Assembly (NCBI GenBank): GCA_025716815.1 | Contig: JAIXMN010000045.1 | Location: 41,299 to 105,298, forward strand | Source: Dichotomocladium elegans | Taxonomy: Eukaryota; Mucoromycota; Mucoromycetes; Mucorales; Lichtheimiaceae | Reading direction: 5' to 3' | Length of the DNA stretch: 64,000 nucleotides | Shown here: one piece after another, positions 1 through 9,280 of the stretch | Layout: every line of letters starts with the position of its first letter | How positions within the stretch are numbered: the stretch's first letter is position 1 | Notes under the pieces: generated by a model | Seen by the model: only the letters and a program-made list of their open reading frames with translations | Told to the model about the DNA's origin: nothing | Database searches by the model: none | Position numbers and translations under genes: made by a program

Positions 1-2007
1 GTCGATGAAGATCGCGTAGAGGATTGGACTCAGAATCGACCCTTGAAGTATACCGCGCCTTGGACGTATCCATCTGGACTGGTTGCCTTTGAGTATGACT
101 GAGATCAGAACGCAATCAAACATGTTCTGTAGCAGAGGGAGTAAACCGGGCATTACTCTGCCAGTGAGAGCTTCCCAGATGACAGCCCGGTCGACGGAGT
201 CGTATGCTGCTTTGATATCCAGGAACGCAATCACCGGCTTCTCCTCGTAATGTCGATGGTACTGGCGCAAAAGCATGTGCAGATTGAACGCCTGATCAAG
301 GGCTCCTCGATTTGCCCGAAATCCGCCTTGTGCAATGTCGAGGGCTGGTATTTCATTCAGTAGCGTCGGCAGCAGACAGCGTTCGAGTATCTTGCGGAAT
401 GTACTAGTTAGACAGATAGGTCGGTAGTTGGCTGCGTCTGAGGGGTCCCCTTTCTTGAAGATCGGCACTGCCTGCGCACTACGCCATGAACTAGGTGTCC
501 AGGACCACCGCCAACAAAGCCTCAAAAAGGAGGAGAGGATCTGTGCGAGCGGTGTTGCAATTGGTTTGAGCATTGCTCCGGTGATGTGGTCAGGCCCAGG
601 AGCTTTGCGTGGTGCGAGTGTCTTGATGATCTTTGCTATTTCTTCTTTAGTGAATAGCCACGGAACCGGTGGGAGCCGAGGGGCAAGAGGCAGACACCAT
701 AGCGCTCGTTGCTCACCTCCAAAAACTGTCAAAAGGTGCGAGACCATTTCTTCGGCGGCTTGTGCGGGGCCTTGCGGCCGAGAGAAAAAGTGGGTGGGCT
801 TCTTGTTTCTCTTTATCCGCTTGATGATTGCGTTTGCTTCAGATACTGAGGCGATGGACATACGCGCACAGTATTGTCGCCATTGGCGATTGCGTTCGCT
901 GCGAATGGCGCTTTGAAGTCTGTCCCGGGCTTCCTGATATTCTGCCCACAGGGCGGCGCGTTCTAAAGTACCGGGGGTAGCAAATCGCCACTGCCGATAG
1001 ATGGCCTGCCGCGTGTCCGCGACCATTTGTAACCCGGGTGTCCAGAACCACTTCCAATGCTTTGGTCGTAGGCAACCCCTTGTGACACTGTGGTCGAGTG
1101 CAGTGTAAATGCTTGATTCGAGCATGCTGCTGATCTGCTCGAGTCGTTGTTCGTCGGGTGTAGCGCAACTGTTGGCATCGATGATGGCTTGCTCAATGGG
1201 CTCAGCCATGCGAGAAAACTCGGACACATAACGGTCCCGGACCTCTGGCTCCTCTAGGCGTTGTAGCTTCCAATGCTGACGTTCCGCGTTATCAGCCGGT
1301 GATTCGATTAGTCGGGTGAGAGGTGTGAATCGTAGCCGGCAAAGATGATGGTCAGAGTTAAGAGATAGCTCGTCCCATATCTTGAGAGCTGGGCTGCCTA
1401 CGGCGGTTGCGGAGGATACGAAGTAGTCTATGATGCTGGCGTGTTCGCCCTTGCGAAAAGTACATTGGCCATATGTGAGACGTTCATTCCAGTTCACTAA
1501 GTTATGCTCATTGAGCCACTGCGTGAAGCTGTAGGCGCGTTCGTTTTCACGGGTGTCACCAGTACGGTTGCCGAGACGTGTGTTGAAATCGCCAAACACA
1601 AAAGTGTGATCATCTATTGGGAGGGAACGGAGTATGCGATGAAAAGTGGGGAGGGGCATGGTGCGTGGCGGGAAGTAAACTCCATGGAATGTGTAAGCGC
1701 CCATCGAGAACGAGAGTACAAAGCGATTGCTATGAGGGAGGTGCGGGTGGATGTGATAGGGCAGTCCAGGTCGCACGAGGAGTGTTAGCCCGCCAAAACC
1801 CCTACGTGCGTTGCCATGGATCTGCGCAAAGTTGTGATGCTGTTGCCAGTGAGTATGGAGCCGTTGGCCTTCAAGTAAATATGTTTCTGTAAGTAAGATT
1901 ATATCAATATTATTATTCTCGCACAGACGAATAAGTTCATCTGGCGAGCGATCAATGCCAGAGGCATTGAACATTGCCAGGCGGATAGTGGAGTTGGTAT
2001 TCGGCAT
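1..2007 (-). CDS. LINE ORF2 (endonuclease + reverse transcriptase), C-terminus outside window
   Basis: Reading the minus strand from the ATG at 2007-2005, the frame stays open for all 669 codons to the window edge. The N-terminal third is an AP-endonuclease-like EEP domain: LLTET at about 1890, GDFNTRLGN at about 1590, and SDHH at about 1350. A linker follows, then the reverse transcriptase starts near 620 (KAPGPDHITG) with AFLDIKAAYDSVD at about 230-190 and RRGILQGSILSPILYAIFID at the edge. The catalytic FADD box and anything after it lie beyond position 1. This layout is the non-LTR retrotransposon ORF2 polyprotein that nicks target DNA and primes cDNA synthesis on it. The start overlaps the ORF1 stop as TAATG, pointing to coupled termination-reinitiation. 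No frameshift or stop is visible, so this copy may be young. Confidence 0.93.
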   Translation of the reverse strand, partial: MPNTNSTIRLAMFNASGIDRSPDELIRLCENNNIDIILLTETYLLEGQRLHTHWQQHHNFAQIHGNARRGFGGLTLLVRPGLPYHIHPHLPHSNRFVLSFSMGAYTFHGVYFPPRTMPLPTFHRILRSLPIDDHTFVFGDFNTRLGNRTGDTRENERAYSFTQWLNEHNLVNWNERLTYGQCTFRKGEHASIIDYFVSSATAVGSPALKIWDELSLNSDHHLCRLRFTPLTRLIESPADNAERQHWKLQRLEEPEVRDRYVSEFSRMAEPIEQAIIDANSCATPDEQRLEQISSMLESSIYTALDHSVTRGCLRPKHWKWFWTPGLQMVADTRQAIYRQWRFATPGTLERAALWAEYQEARDRLQSAIRSERNRQWRQYCARMSIASVSEANAIIKRIKRNKKPTHFFSRPQGPAQAAEEMVSHLLTVFGGEQRALWCLPLAPRLPPVPWLFTKEEIAKIIKTLAPRKAPGPDHITGAMLKPIATPLAQILSSFLRLCWRWSWTPSSWRSAQAVPIFKKGDPSDAANYRPICLTSTFRKILERCLLPTLLNEIPALDIAQGGFRANRGALDQAFNLHMLLRQYHRHYEEKPVIAFLDIKAAYDSVDRAVIWEALTGRVMPGLLPLLQNMFDCVLISVILKGNQSRWIRPRRGILQGSILSPILYAIFID

Positions 2008-3482
2008 TATTGCTGGTGTTTATCTGCGTCTTGGGGCAGCTGCTCGTCGTCGATTGCCATGCTATTTTGCGTGGCAAAAAGCTCGTCATCATCACCGAGG
2101 CGGGTGCGCCTTGTTGGGGTGGGTGCAGGTTTTCTGCGCAGGAATATTGCCAGGTTCTCGTCACTAACATGGTGCGATCCTTCGACGCTGTTGAAGTAAC
2201 GTAAGATTGCAAGGCCGAGCGGTGCCTGTGGGAATGCCAGGCAAGTCCGTAGCATTCGTTTCTGATATACTGCTGTAGCCTGTGCTGCTTTTTCTGTTGC
2301 TGGGAGGGAGGCGAGGGTGGGATCGTTCAGGGAATCAGCGGCAGTAGGGTCATAGTCAGTCAAAAGTTCCAGCTTATGACCTGCCAGTGTTGCGGTGAGT
2401 TCCTCAGTGAATGAGCGATGGACAAGTAGCCCAATAACCCCTTTACTGGGGAATTGAATGTCGATGATTCTGGCCTGTGCCACACCAAGGAGGCGTAGGC
2501 GGCGTCGCACCTCGCTATGTTTTGACCGGCGATTGCTTCTCAGGTACACGAAATTGTACCCGGTTTCTTGAGCAGGTGCAGAGAAGCCACGTTTGGCCCA
2601 TTCAATGGTTTCTGTGGTAGGTTTAACCGGCAAAGCCTGGGTCGGTTTACGAGGCTGCGCGGTCTTGTGCTTTTTCGGCTGTTCGGGTTTAAGCACACCT
2701 TTGCGGACAACGCTGGCAAAGGAAGGTGTGGCTGGTGGGACGGGTCGGGCAATCGTGACGACGGGCCCTGTATGTGCGTACTTGGACGCCATTGTTCCTC
2801 GAGGATCGAGCTCCATTAGCTCGTTGGGGGGAGGGTTGCTCTTTGTGGAGCAAACGGCTGGGGCCAATTTCCCCTGCAGCTCGGCGATCTGCAATTTAGC
2901 AGCTGCCAATTCCGCCTCCAGCTCCTTATTTCGTGTTAGGAGACTGGCCAACTCCGCAACAATTGCTTTTTGCTTCGCAATCTCTTGATCCTGAGCACTG
3001 AGACGGTGTTCAAATGCGAGTGCCCATTCAGGTAGACGCAAAGGTAGGACTTCGGTGTCATTTAGTTGCGAAGGGATCGTAGCGAAGGAGTCGCTCTGGG
3101 TGTCAGTAGACTTGAAGTCTTCCCTTTCCGATTGAACCAGGTCGATCGTCGGTTTGCCAATTGCGAGTTGGTTAATTTCGCCGATGCCTGGCGATCGGGT
3201 TCGGCGATCGGTGGCACTAGAGGCTGCTGGGCGACGGACAGGCGACACTTCCCGTGAGCGGTGGCCGGTACGGCGCGGGGTGGTTGCTGCGGTCGTAGTG
3301 CGAGGGGTATTGCGCACGTTGCTTACTTGCATTCTTGGCATAGTAGGGGGGTCTTCACTACTAGCGCGTGTCTTTTTTTGGACAGGAATCTTTGAGGCTC
3401 TAGGTACGTAGCACGAGTTTTTCCGCTTCGAGGAGGATGGTTCGATTGCCTCGAGGTGATCTACGTGTGCTCCTTGGTGCAA
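2007..3482 (-). CDS. LINE ORF1 protein
   Basis: Open frame of 491 codons upstream of ORF2. The first ATG in this frame is at 3341 (444 aa); the frame stays open back to the tRNA without another ATG, so the true start or a 5' truncation is undecided. The N-terminus is basic and Ser/Pro/Arg-rich. A strong heptad-type coiled coil lies in the middle (about 2990-2860 in DNA, with LASLLTRNKELEAELAAAK), followed by a region of about 130 residues with alternating basic and hydrophobic segments that could be an RNA-binding fold. No CCHC knuckle is visible. Position, coiled coil and TAATG overlap with ORF2 make it the RNA-binding chaperone ORF1 of the LINE; the family is not identified. Confidence 0.8.
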   Translation of the reverse strand: MHQGAHVDHLEAIEPSSSKRKNSCYVPRASKIPVQKKTRASSEDPPTMPRMQVSNVRNTPRTTTAATTPRRTGHRSREVSPVRRPAASSATDRRTRSPGIGEINQLAIGKPTIDLVQSEREDFKSTDTQSDSFATIPSQLNDTEVLPLRLPEWALAFEHRLSAQDQEIAKQKAIVAELASLLTRNKELEAELAAAKLQIAELQGKLAPAVCSTKSNPPPNELMELDPRGTMASKYAHTGPVVTIARPVPPATPSFASVVRKGVLKPEQPKKHKTAQPRKPTQALPVKPTTETIEWAKRGFSAPAQETGYNFVYLRSNRRSKHSEVRRRLRLLGVAQARIIDIQFPSKGVIGLLVHRSFTEELTATLAGHKLELLTDYDPTAADSLNDPTLASLPATEKAAQATAVYQKRMLRTCLAFPQAPLGLAILRYFNSVEGSHHVSDENLAIFLRRKPAPTPTRRTRLGDDDELFATQNSMAIDDEQLPQDADKHQQ

Positions 3483-3612
3483 AGGGGTGTTTTCAGAAGT
3501 TTCGGTAATTTCGGGGGGATATATTTCCGAGCCAATAGGGGTAGTGAAATTTTTTGCAAAAAAAGTATATAAAGGGCTCGTATTCGCCGTGCGCGATGCT
3601 CGACAAGGTCTC

Positions 3613-3684
3613 GCCTTGCTAGCTCAATCGGTAGAGCGTGAGACTCTTAATCTCAAGGTTGTGGGTTCGACCCCCACGTAGGGC
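3613..3684 (+). tRNA. tRNA-Lys (anticodon CTT)
   Basis: A full cloverleaf of 72 nt without intron. Acceptor GCCTTGC pairs with GTAGGGC; D arm GCTC/GAGC; anticodon stem TGAGA/TCTCA around loop CTCTTAA, giving CTT; T arm GTGGG-TTCGACC-CCCAC. The A box and B box are both present. The acceptor has one G-T and one T-G wobble. It is one of only two host-type genes seen here and is sandwiched between the 5' end of a LINE and an LTR retrotransposon. Confidence 0.95.
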
Positions 3685-3695
3685 TTTATAAAAAC

Positions 3696-3703
3696 TTTTT
3701 TTT
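3696..3703 (+). terminator. RNA polymerase III T8 terminator of tRNA-Lys
   Basis: A run of eight T residues 11 nt after the tRNA 3' end. The next element (LTR starting TGTCGTC at 3711) begins only 7 nt later. Confidence 0.85.
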
Positions 3704-3710
3704 GTTGTTG

Positions 3711-4108
3711 TGTCGTCTTTATCTTTTGCTTGAGTTTGGTAGAAAGACGACCACAAAGAATAACCACGGAGAGAGTGTAACCACGGAGAGTGTATGACCA
3801 CGAAGAGAGTATTACCACGAAGGAGAACCACGAAGAGGATGAGACCACAAAGGTGACAATGGGAAAACGAGAGAGTAGATATCTTTATTAGATAAGGAGG
3901 TTGGGTTATATTTATACTATTTTCTAATGGTAAAACTGTGCGAGAGTATTGCTGCGGATATGATGATGATGAAGGTGATTACAATGACAAGCTGCGGTGG
4001 TGGCGTAGTAAAAGTGTATAATGCGTAAGTTGCTGCGCATTACATCAAGGACGTCTTGTTGCCGCAGCAGGGATGCTTCATCGAACATGTGAATATTGTG
4101 CGACGACA
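3711..4108 (-). repeat. 3' LTR of gypsy-1
   Basis: 398 bp, TGTCGTC...GACGACA; nearly identical to the copy at 8688-9085. It lies directly after the tRNA-Lys terminator. Confidence 0.95.
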
Positions 4109-4123
4109 TTACCCCCCTCCAAC

Positions 4124-7100
4124 CTATTGGTCGTCCGCGACCAAGTCAGGAGCACCTTGTTCTTGGGCCAAAGCGTGGGCGGCAGCATGGGCGGCGACAG
4201 GGTCAAACCAGGGCGAGGTAGGTGGCACTTTGTTGTGTATTGGACGAAGTCGATCGGTATGGACCCACGATCCATATTCCTTGCCATTAAGGTCCTTGAC
4301 TTTGTAGGTATCTGTGTTTAAGTGACGGTCGATGATGATGTATGGCCCTTTCCAGTTATATTCAAGACTCAGTTTTTGCTCATGGCGCATAAGGACGTGG
4401 TCACCGACGGCGAAAGTTTGATGTTTTAAAAGTGAGTCCCAGGTGGCCTTGTCACGTTCGGCGTTAGCTTTTAAGCGAGCGGCAGCGTCAATACGGGCTT
4501 CTCGGAGTCGGATGAGGGCAGGTTTGCGGCTCTTCACCAGGTTTTCTATGGATCGATCGGGTTCCAAAGCGTGCGTAACCGAAGGAGGTAAGATATCACC
4601 AGGAAGACGTGGTTCAACACCGTATACCATAAAGTAGGGACTAACTCCAGTGGTTCGGTGTTTGCGGATGTTGCTGGAGAAAACTGCTTGTGATAAGAAT
4701 TCGTCCCATCGGTGTATTTCGCCATTGACATATTTTCGAAGCATTTGTTTTAAAATGCCATTGGTGCGTTCGACCTTGGAGTTGGTTCGTGGATGGAAGG
4801 CGGAGGTCAGCTTGTGATGTACCTTAACGCGGCCTAGGTAAAAATTGAGCACCTTGGACATAAAATTGCTGCCACGGTCGGTACAGATTTCGACAGGACT
4901 TGCGAACTGCATGAGAATAGTCTCGTAGATGAAGTCTGCAATAGCTTGGCCGGTGGCGTCCGGTACTGCGCGTGCGATTGTCCAATTGGTGGCATAGTCG
5001 ACGGCGACAAGGAGCCAGCGATTACCTTTCAACGTGCGTGGTAACTCACCAACAAAGTCGAGGTGCCAACGAGCAAAAGGCGGGGGAATATCTAAAGGTC
5101 GCATGGGGGCATGATGGGTGCCACGGTCAGCATTGGCGCTGAGCTGACACTGGGGGCAGTCGAGGAGCCAGTCTTGAATGTCATCCTTCATGTTTGGCCA
5201 CCACCAACGCTTCTTGATAAGATCGTATATGGTTTCCCTGCCTGCATGTCCAAAACTAAGATGGAAATGGTGGACGAGATCGGCTCGACGTGCGAACAAG
5301 GCAAACCGGATTTCTTGAACCTCAGATCCAATCTTGACCTTGCGGAATATCTGGTTGTTTCTGACCACGAACTTGTCACGATGTTTGCTGAGGATGTCCT
5401 TATAGATGGTTGGCCACTTGGACTCATCGAATGTATAAAATTTTGGCCAATCGGACTCCTCGATGGACTTCATAGCGTACAAGTAGTCGGGTTCAATGGA
5501 GGTTGGAGCGGGCGTACAATCCGGCCCATCCCGGCGAGACAGCAGGTCAGGAACAATGTTGTCCTGTCCTTTCTTGTACTGTATTTCGGGGTCGTATAGT
5601 TCTAACTCGGCCATCCAACGGATGAGGCGTGGGGGTGGTGGTTTGCGACGAGACCGGAAATACACTAATGGGTGGTGATCCGTACGGACAACGAAATTGC
5701 GGCCTTCGACGAAACAGCGCCAGGTGCGCAAGGCATGTAATATTGCTAAAAGTTCTCGTTCTTGAGCAGGCATGTTGCGTTCGGCAGACGATAATTTTTT
5801 TGACTCGTAGGCAATAGGGTGCATTTTACCGTCATTCCCCTCTTGTAAGAGGACTCCACCAAGAGAGTAGTCGGAACTATCCACCTCAATCACGTAGGGT
5901 TTGTCGGGGTCAGGCGGCACCAGAACTGGGGCGGTTGACATTCGGGACTTGATTTGCTCAAACGCCTCTTGGCACTCAGGGGTCCACGTAATTGCACGTT
6001 TCTTCGCTCCGGTGCCTTTCGTTAAGTCTGTCAAAGGAGCGGCGAGCAACGAGAAGTCACGAATGAAGCGACGGTAGTGAGATGCCAAACCAATAAACTG
6101 ACGCACTTCTTGGACATTCGTGGGGACAGGCCATTCTTGAATCGCTTTGACCTTTGATTGTGATGGTAAAATACCAGCGGCAGAGACTCGGAAACCCACG
6201 AACTCCAGTTCGGTCTTGTAGAATTCGCACTTCTTTTTGTTCGCAACGAGCTTGGCATCACGCAACAGACTTAATACCTGTGCGACATCACGGTCATGAT
6301 CTTGCTTGGTTTTGCTATATATGAGAATATCGTCCAAATATAATAAGCAGCACTTATCGATGCAGTCGCGAAGAACTCCATTGAGCATTGCTTGGAATAC
6401 CGGTGGCGAATTACGCAGTCCGAACGGTAGGACAGTCCAGGCAAAGGAACCATAACGGGTATTGAAAGCGGTCTTGGGGATGTCCTCCTCACGGATACGC
6501 AGTTGGTGGTAACCCGATTTCAGGTCAATCGTTGAGAAATAGCGTGCCTTGGATAGCCTTTCGAGACATTCATCAATACGTGGTAACGGGTGCGAGTTAC
6601 GCTTGGTGACTTGATTAATAGCGCGATAGTCCACACAAAGGCGTAACGAGCCATCCTTTTTTCGAACGAACAGGACTGGAGCGCCCCAAGGTGAAGCGGT
6701 TGGACGGATCAGGCCTAGGGCGAGTAACTCGTCAAGCTGTTTGCGTAACTCGTCAAGTTCCAGCGGGCTCATTTTGTACGGTGGGCGATTGATGGGTTCG
6801 GCATCTCCTGTATCAATCACATGGTTAATGTCTCGGACTGGAGGTAAACCAGGGAGCTTGTCTTGGAAGACCTCCGGGTATGTTTGATAAAGGTGATGCA
6901 GTTTGTCATTATTGGGTTGGTCTTGTCTGTCCTGCCGGTCTGTAGAGAAGAAGCACAAAAATAGCTCTTCCACTTGGTTGCGTTTCGTCAGGCGAGTGAC
7001 TTGGCGGTGCGAAATGAGGTAAGCTAATTCAGGCATAGTACGTGGGGATCTTGGCCGAAGTACATATTGCGTGTTGTTGACCGAGAACTGCCAAGTGTCT

Positions 7101-7663
7101 TGATCCCAGTTAGGTATCGGTTTCATACGTTTGATCCAGTCGCGTCCTAGAATCAAATCGAATTTCGTGTCCAACACAAAGGCTGATATATTGTGTTGAA
7201 AACCAGCGGCATCTAGTGACAGTGTCACAGCACGATCAATGGAGAACTTATGACCTCCTGCGGTTTCCACTTCTTGACCGAAAACAGAACGGACCGGGCA
7301 ACCAGCGGCCAACTGAGGGGAGATATACGATGAGGATGCCCCGCTATCCAATAACACATCGATCGGCTTCCCATTGCAGACCATATTGTACAGAGGTAAA
7401 CTGGTGTGTTTTATTGAGTGTAAGGATTCAATGTGTCGCATATCTGCTTCAAACGCCTTTTGTTCCTCCTCCTCCTCTGCAAGTAGAAGATCATCCGAAA
7501 GGTCAATCAATGGTGATTCGTGTTCTTGGGCCGGAGGTGGGTCGGAGGTGGGGCCAGAAGTGGTAGCGCCAGAAGGACCTCTGTCGGATTCGGTAACCAC
7601 ATTAAGGGATGGATACATGCGCGGAGAGCCTCCCTTTAAGCCCGCCGCGCGTTGCCTTTTAAA
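4124..7663 (-). CDS. gypsy-1 Pol (protease, RT, RNase H, integrase), expressed by -1 frameshift from gag
   Basis: The frame has an ATG at 7618 but stays open upstream into gag, up to a slippery heptamer at 7657-7663. From the ATG (1164 aa), the aspartic protease motif LLDSGASS is at about residue 90, RT YLDDILIYS at about 425, the RNase H first Asp (EVDSSDYSLGG) at about 577, the integrase H2C2 finger (H..H...CPQC) at about 785-826, and integrase D-D-E at about 850 (HLDF), 912 (TDRGSNF) and 945 (VERTNG). It ends after a GPY-like segment (WKGPYII) without chromodomain. No stop or frameshift interrupts it, so it should encode an active polyprotein making and inserting cDNA. Length is normal for the family. 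Confidence 0.95.
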   Translation of the reverse strand, partial: FKRQRAAGLKGGSPRMYPSLNVVTESDRGPSGATTSGPTSDPPPAQEHESPLIDLSDDLLLAEEEEEQKAFEADMRHIESLHSIKHTSLPLYNMVCNGKPIDVLLDSGASSSYISPQLAAGCPVRSVFGQEVETAGGHKFSIDRAVTLSLDAAGFQHNISAFVLDTKFDLILGRDWIKRMKPIPNWDQDTWQFSVNNTQYVLRPRSPRTMPELAYLISHRQVTRLTKRNQVEELFLCFFSTDRQDRQDQPNNDKLHHLYQTYPEVFQDKLPGLPPVRDINHVIDTGDAEPINRPPYKMSPLELDELRKQLDELLALGLIRPTASPWGAPVLFVRKKDGSLRLCVDYRAINQVTKRNSHPLPRIDECLERLSKARYFSTIDLKSGYHQLRIREEDIPKTAFNTRYGSFAWTVLPFGLRNSPPVFQAMLNGVLRDCIDKCCLLYLDDILIYSKTKQDHDRDVAQVLSLLRDAKLVANKKKCEFYKTELEFVGFRVSAAGILPSQSKVKAIQEWPVPTNVQEVRQFIGLASHYRRFIRDFSLLAAPLTDLTKGTGAKKRAITWTPECQEAFEQIKSRMSTAPVLVPPDPDKPYVIEVDSSDYSLGGVLLQEGNDGKMHPIAYESKKLSSAERNMPAQERELLAILHALRTWRCFVEGRNFVVRTDHHPLVYFRSRRKPPPPRLIRWMAELELYDPEIQYKKGQDNIVPDLLSRRDGPDCTPAPTSIEPDYLYAMKSIEESDWPKFYTFDESKWPTIYKDILSKHRDKFVVRNNQIFRKVKIGSEVQEIRFALFARRADLVHHFHLSFGHAGRETIYDLIKKRWWWPNMKDDIQDWLLDCPQCQLSANADRGTHHAPMRPLDIPPPFARWHLDFVGELPRTLKGNRWLLVAVDYATNWTIARAVPDATGQAIADFIYETILMQFASPVEICTDRGSNFMSKVLNFYLGRVKVHHKLTSAFHPRTNSKVERTNGILKQMLRKYVNGEIHRWDEFLSQAVFSSNIRKHRTTGVSPYFMVYGVEPRLPGDILPPSVTHALEPDRSIENLVKSRKPALIRLREARIDAAARLKANAERDKATWDSLLKHQTFAVGDHVLMRHEQKLSLEYNWKGPYIIIDRHLNTDTYKVKDLNGKEYGSWVHTDRLRPIHNKVPPTSPWFDPVAAHAAAHALAQEQGAPDLVADDQ

Positions 7664-8676
7664 TCCTTGCGAGGCGAAGATGAACCAGGGCTTGTCTTAC
7701 CCTGTGGAGGTGACGGGCAGTCTCGAGCAATGTGCCCGCGGCCGTCGCAGTTATAGCATCGACGAGGGCGACGTTGGTGGATACGGGCATTCAGGTAGTT
7801 AGGACGGCTGTCAATAGCATCCAATTCCATAGGCATCGGATCCTCGTGAGTGGATTTTACGGGGGGCGGAAGCACCGGGTGACTCGGTTTGCTGCGTACT
7901 GGGTGTAGTGGATCGCGGATGCCAGCAGCATATTCATGTACGGCCTCGAATGTCTCAGCAGCGTTATATGCAGCTACCAGTGAGATGGGTTCGCGAAGCA
8001 ACACCTGTACACGCGCGTCATAGGACAGGCCGCGAATAAACTCGTGGATGGCATCTTCTTCAAGCATATTAGGCAGGTCAAGCATGATATTCCGGAACTC
8101 AGTCACGTATTCGCGAATGGCACCAGTGTTGGTGGAACCTTGAGTGAGAGCACGGAGCTTGTTGAGGGCCATTTGCTCGGCATTTCTTGGTTTGAATTCT
8201 CGACGAAAAGCCTCTTGAAATTCACGCCAGGTCTTTGGTGTTTGATTTGATCCATCATCTGGGTGTATCGTCATTTCTAAGTGTCGCCACCACGTGGCGG
8301 CACCGTCGCGCAGCAATGTCGAAGCGTAGACAACGCGTTCATGGTCCAACAGGTCGGCACACTCGCCATATTTATCCACGGTGTGTAGCCAGGCCTCTAC
8401 TGCCGATGAGGAGCGTACACCATGGAAGAGATCAGGTTGGACCGGTTTAATTCTCATGGTAGGGGTGGGACGGTTCCTCGCTTCTTCGCGGAGGGCCTTG
8501 ATTTCTTGTTGTTGCGCCTGCATCTGTTGCATCATCACATGGATTGCTTCTAGCATTGTTTTCGAGTCCGCCATTGTATTTTGCTCCTCGTCTGAATCAG
8601 GGAAGTTATTGTCTTGGGATCGATATCGTTGGAAAGCTGCTTGTTGAAAATTTGCTTGGGACCGATCACTGGACAT
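7636..8676 (-). CDS. gypsy-1 Gag
   Basis: 346 aa from the ATG at 8676, only 11 nt inside the 5' LTR. It has an N-terminal Gln-rich coiled region, a retrotransposon-gag capsid domain (AWLHTVDKYGECADL...ATWWRHLE...FRREFKPRN), and one CCHC zinc knuckle near the end (CYNCDGRGHIARDCP, about 7765-7720). It forms the particle and packages RNA. The stop (7636-7638) lies about 20 nt after the -1 slippery site that leads to pol. Confidence 0.93.
   Translation of the reverse strand: MSSDRSQANFQQAAFQRYRSQDNNFPDSDEEQNTMADSKTMLEAIHVMMQQMQAQQQEIKALREEARNRPTPTMRIKPVQPDLFHGVRSSSAVEAWLHTVDKYGECADLLDHERVVYASTLLRDGAATWWRHLEMTIHPDDGSNQTPKTWREFQEAFRREFKPRNAEQMALNKLRALTQGSTNTGAIREYVTEFRNIMLDLPNMLEEDAIHEFIRGLSYDARVQVLLREPISLVAAYNAAETFEAVHEYAAGIRDPLHPVRSKPSHPVLPPPVKSTHEDPMPMELDAIDSRPNYLNARIHQRRPRRCYNCDGRGHIARDCPSPPQGKTSPGSSSPRKDLKGNARRA
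7657..7663 (-). promoter_or_regulatory. -1 ribosomal frameshift heptamer T TTA AAA (gag-pol)
   Basis: In the gag frame the codons read GAT TTA AAA GGC, so the heptamer T TTA AAA fits X XXY YYZ exactly. Slipping back one base gives TTT AAA AGG in the pol frame, which is open from here through 4124. It lies just after the zinc-knuckle coding region and 19-20 nt before the gag stop. Use in vivo is inferred. Confidence 0.8.
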
Positions 8677-8678
8677 CA

Positions 8679-8685
8679 GCTACCA
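8679..8685 (-). other. Putative primer-binding site of gypsy-1
   Basis: Two bases after the 5' LTR the minus strand reads TGGTAGC, complementary to a tRNA 3' end GCTACCA as in yeast initiator tRNA-Met. Only 7 nt match, as in other short Ty3-type sites; the gag ATG starts 2 nt later. Confidence 0.5.
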
Positions 8686-8687
8686 AA

Positions 8688-9085
8688 TGTCGTCTTTATC
8701 TTTTGCTTGAGTTCGGTAGAAAGACGACCACAAAAAATAACCACGGAGAGAGTGTAACCACGGAGAGTGTATGACCACGAAGAGAGTATTACCACGAAGG
8801 AGAACCACGAAGAGGATGAGACCACAAAGGTGACAATGGGAAAACGAGAGAGTAGATATCTTTATTAGATAAGGAGGTTGGGTTATATTTATACTATTTT
8901 CTAATGGTAAAACTGTGCGAGAGTATTGCTGCGGATATGATGATGATGAAGGTGATTACAATGACAAGCTGCGGTGGTGGCGTAGTAAAAGTGTATAATG
9001 CGTAAGTTGCTGCGCATTACGTCAAGGACGTCTTGTTGCCGCAGCAGGGATGCTTCATCGAACATGTGAATATTGTGCGACGACA
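8688..9085 (-). repeat. 5' LTR of gypsy-1
   Basis: 398 bp, same termini as the copy at 3711-4108. Confidence 0.95.
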
Positions 9086-9278
9086 GTTGTGTCGTAGCAA
9101 CATATCGGATCTTCTTGATCAGTATTGTCTTTTGTATGATTGTATCACCTTATCTCTTTTACGCTGCGCCCTCCATCATTACTTCGCCACATCCATATTA
9201 CTTAGCCACGTCCAACAGTATAAATAGTGGACCATCACATAGAATAAAGGGCATTGAAGATCCTCGCCATCCTCATTG
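9086..9278. other. Flank between gypsy-1 and element A, possibly a pre-existing LTR fragment
   Basis: It begins GTTG then TGTCGTAGCAACATATC, so before gypsy-1 arrived another TGTCGT-starting sequence stood right behind the tRNA terminator. It holds a TATA box (TATAAATAG at about 9219) and an AATAAA, typical LTR signals. No matching second copy is in the window. Confidence 0.35.
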
Positions 9279-9280
9279 TA

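Larger units (their letters stand above)
3711..9085 (-). mobile_element. Complete Ty3/gypsy element (gypsy-1)
   Basis: Two 398-bp LTRs (3711-4108, 8688-9085), both starting TGTCGTC and ending GACGACA, enclose gag and pol on the minus strand. The flanks carry GTTG on both sides (3707-3710, 9086-9089), a possible 4-bp target duplication. Only about three differences between LTRs were noticed, and gag and pol have no premature stop, so the insertion looks recent. A polypurine tract (GGAGGGGGG on the minus strand, 4112-4120) lies next to the 3' LTR. No chromodomain is present after the integrase. Confidence 0.95.

Noticed and set aside
1504..1892. Plus-strand ORFs in the LINE
   Set aside because: Antisense shadows of the ORF2 endonuclease frame, which is continuous on the other strand.
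3619..3848. ORFs overlapping the tRNA and LTR
   Set aside because: Chance frames across tRNA-Lys and LTR sequence, no protein features.
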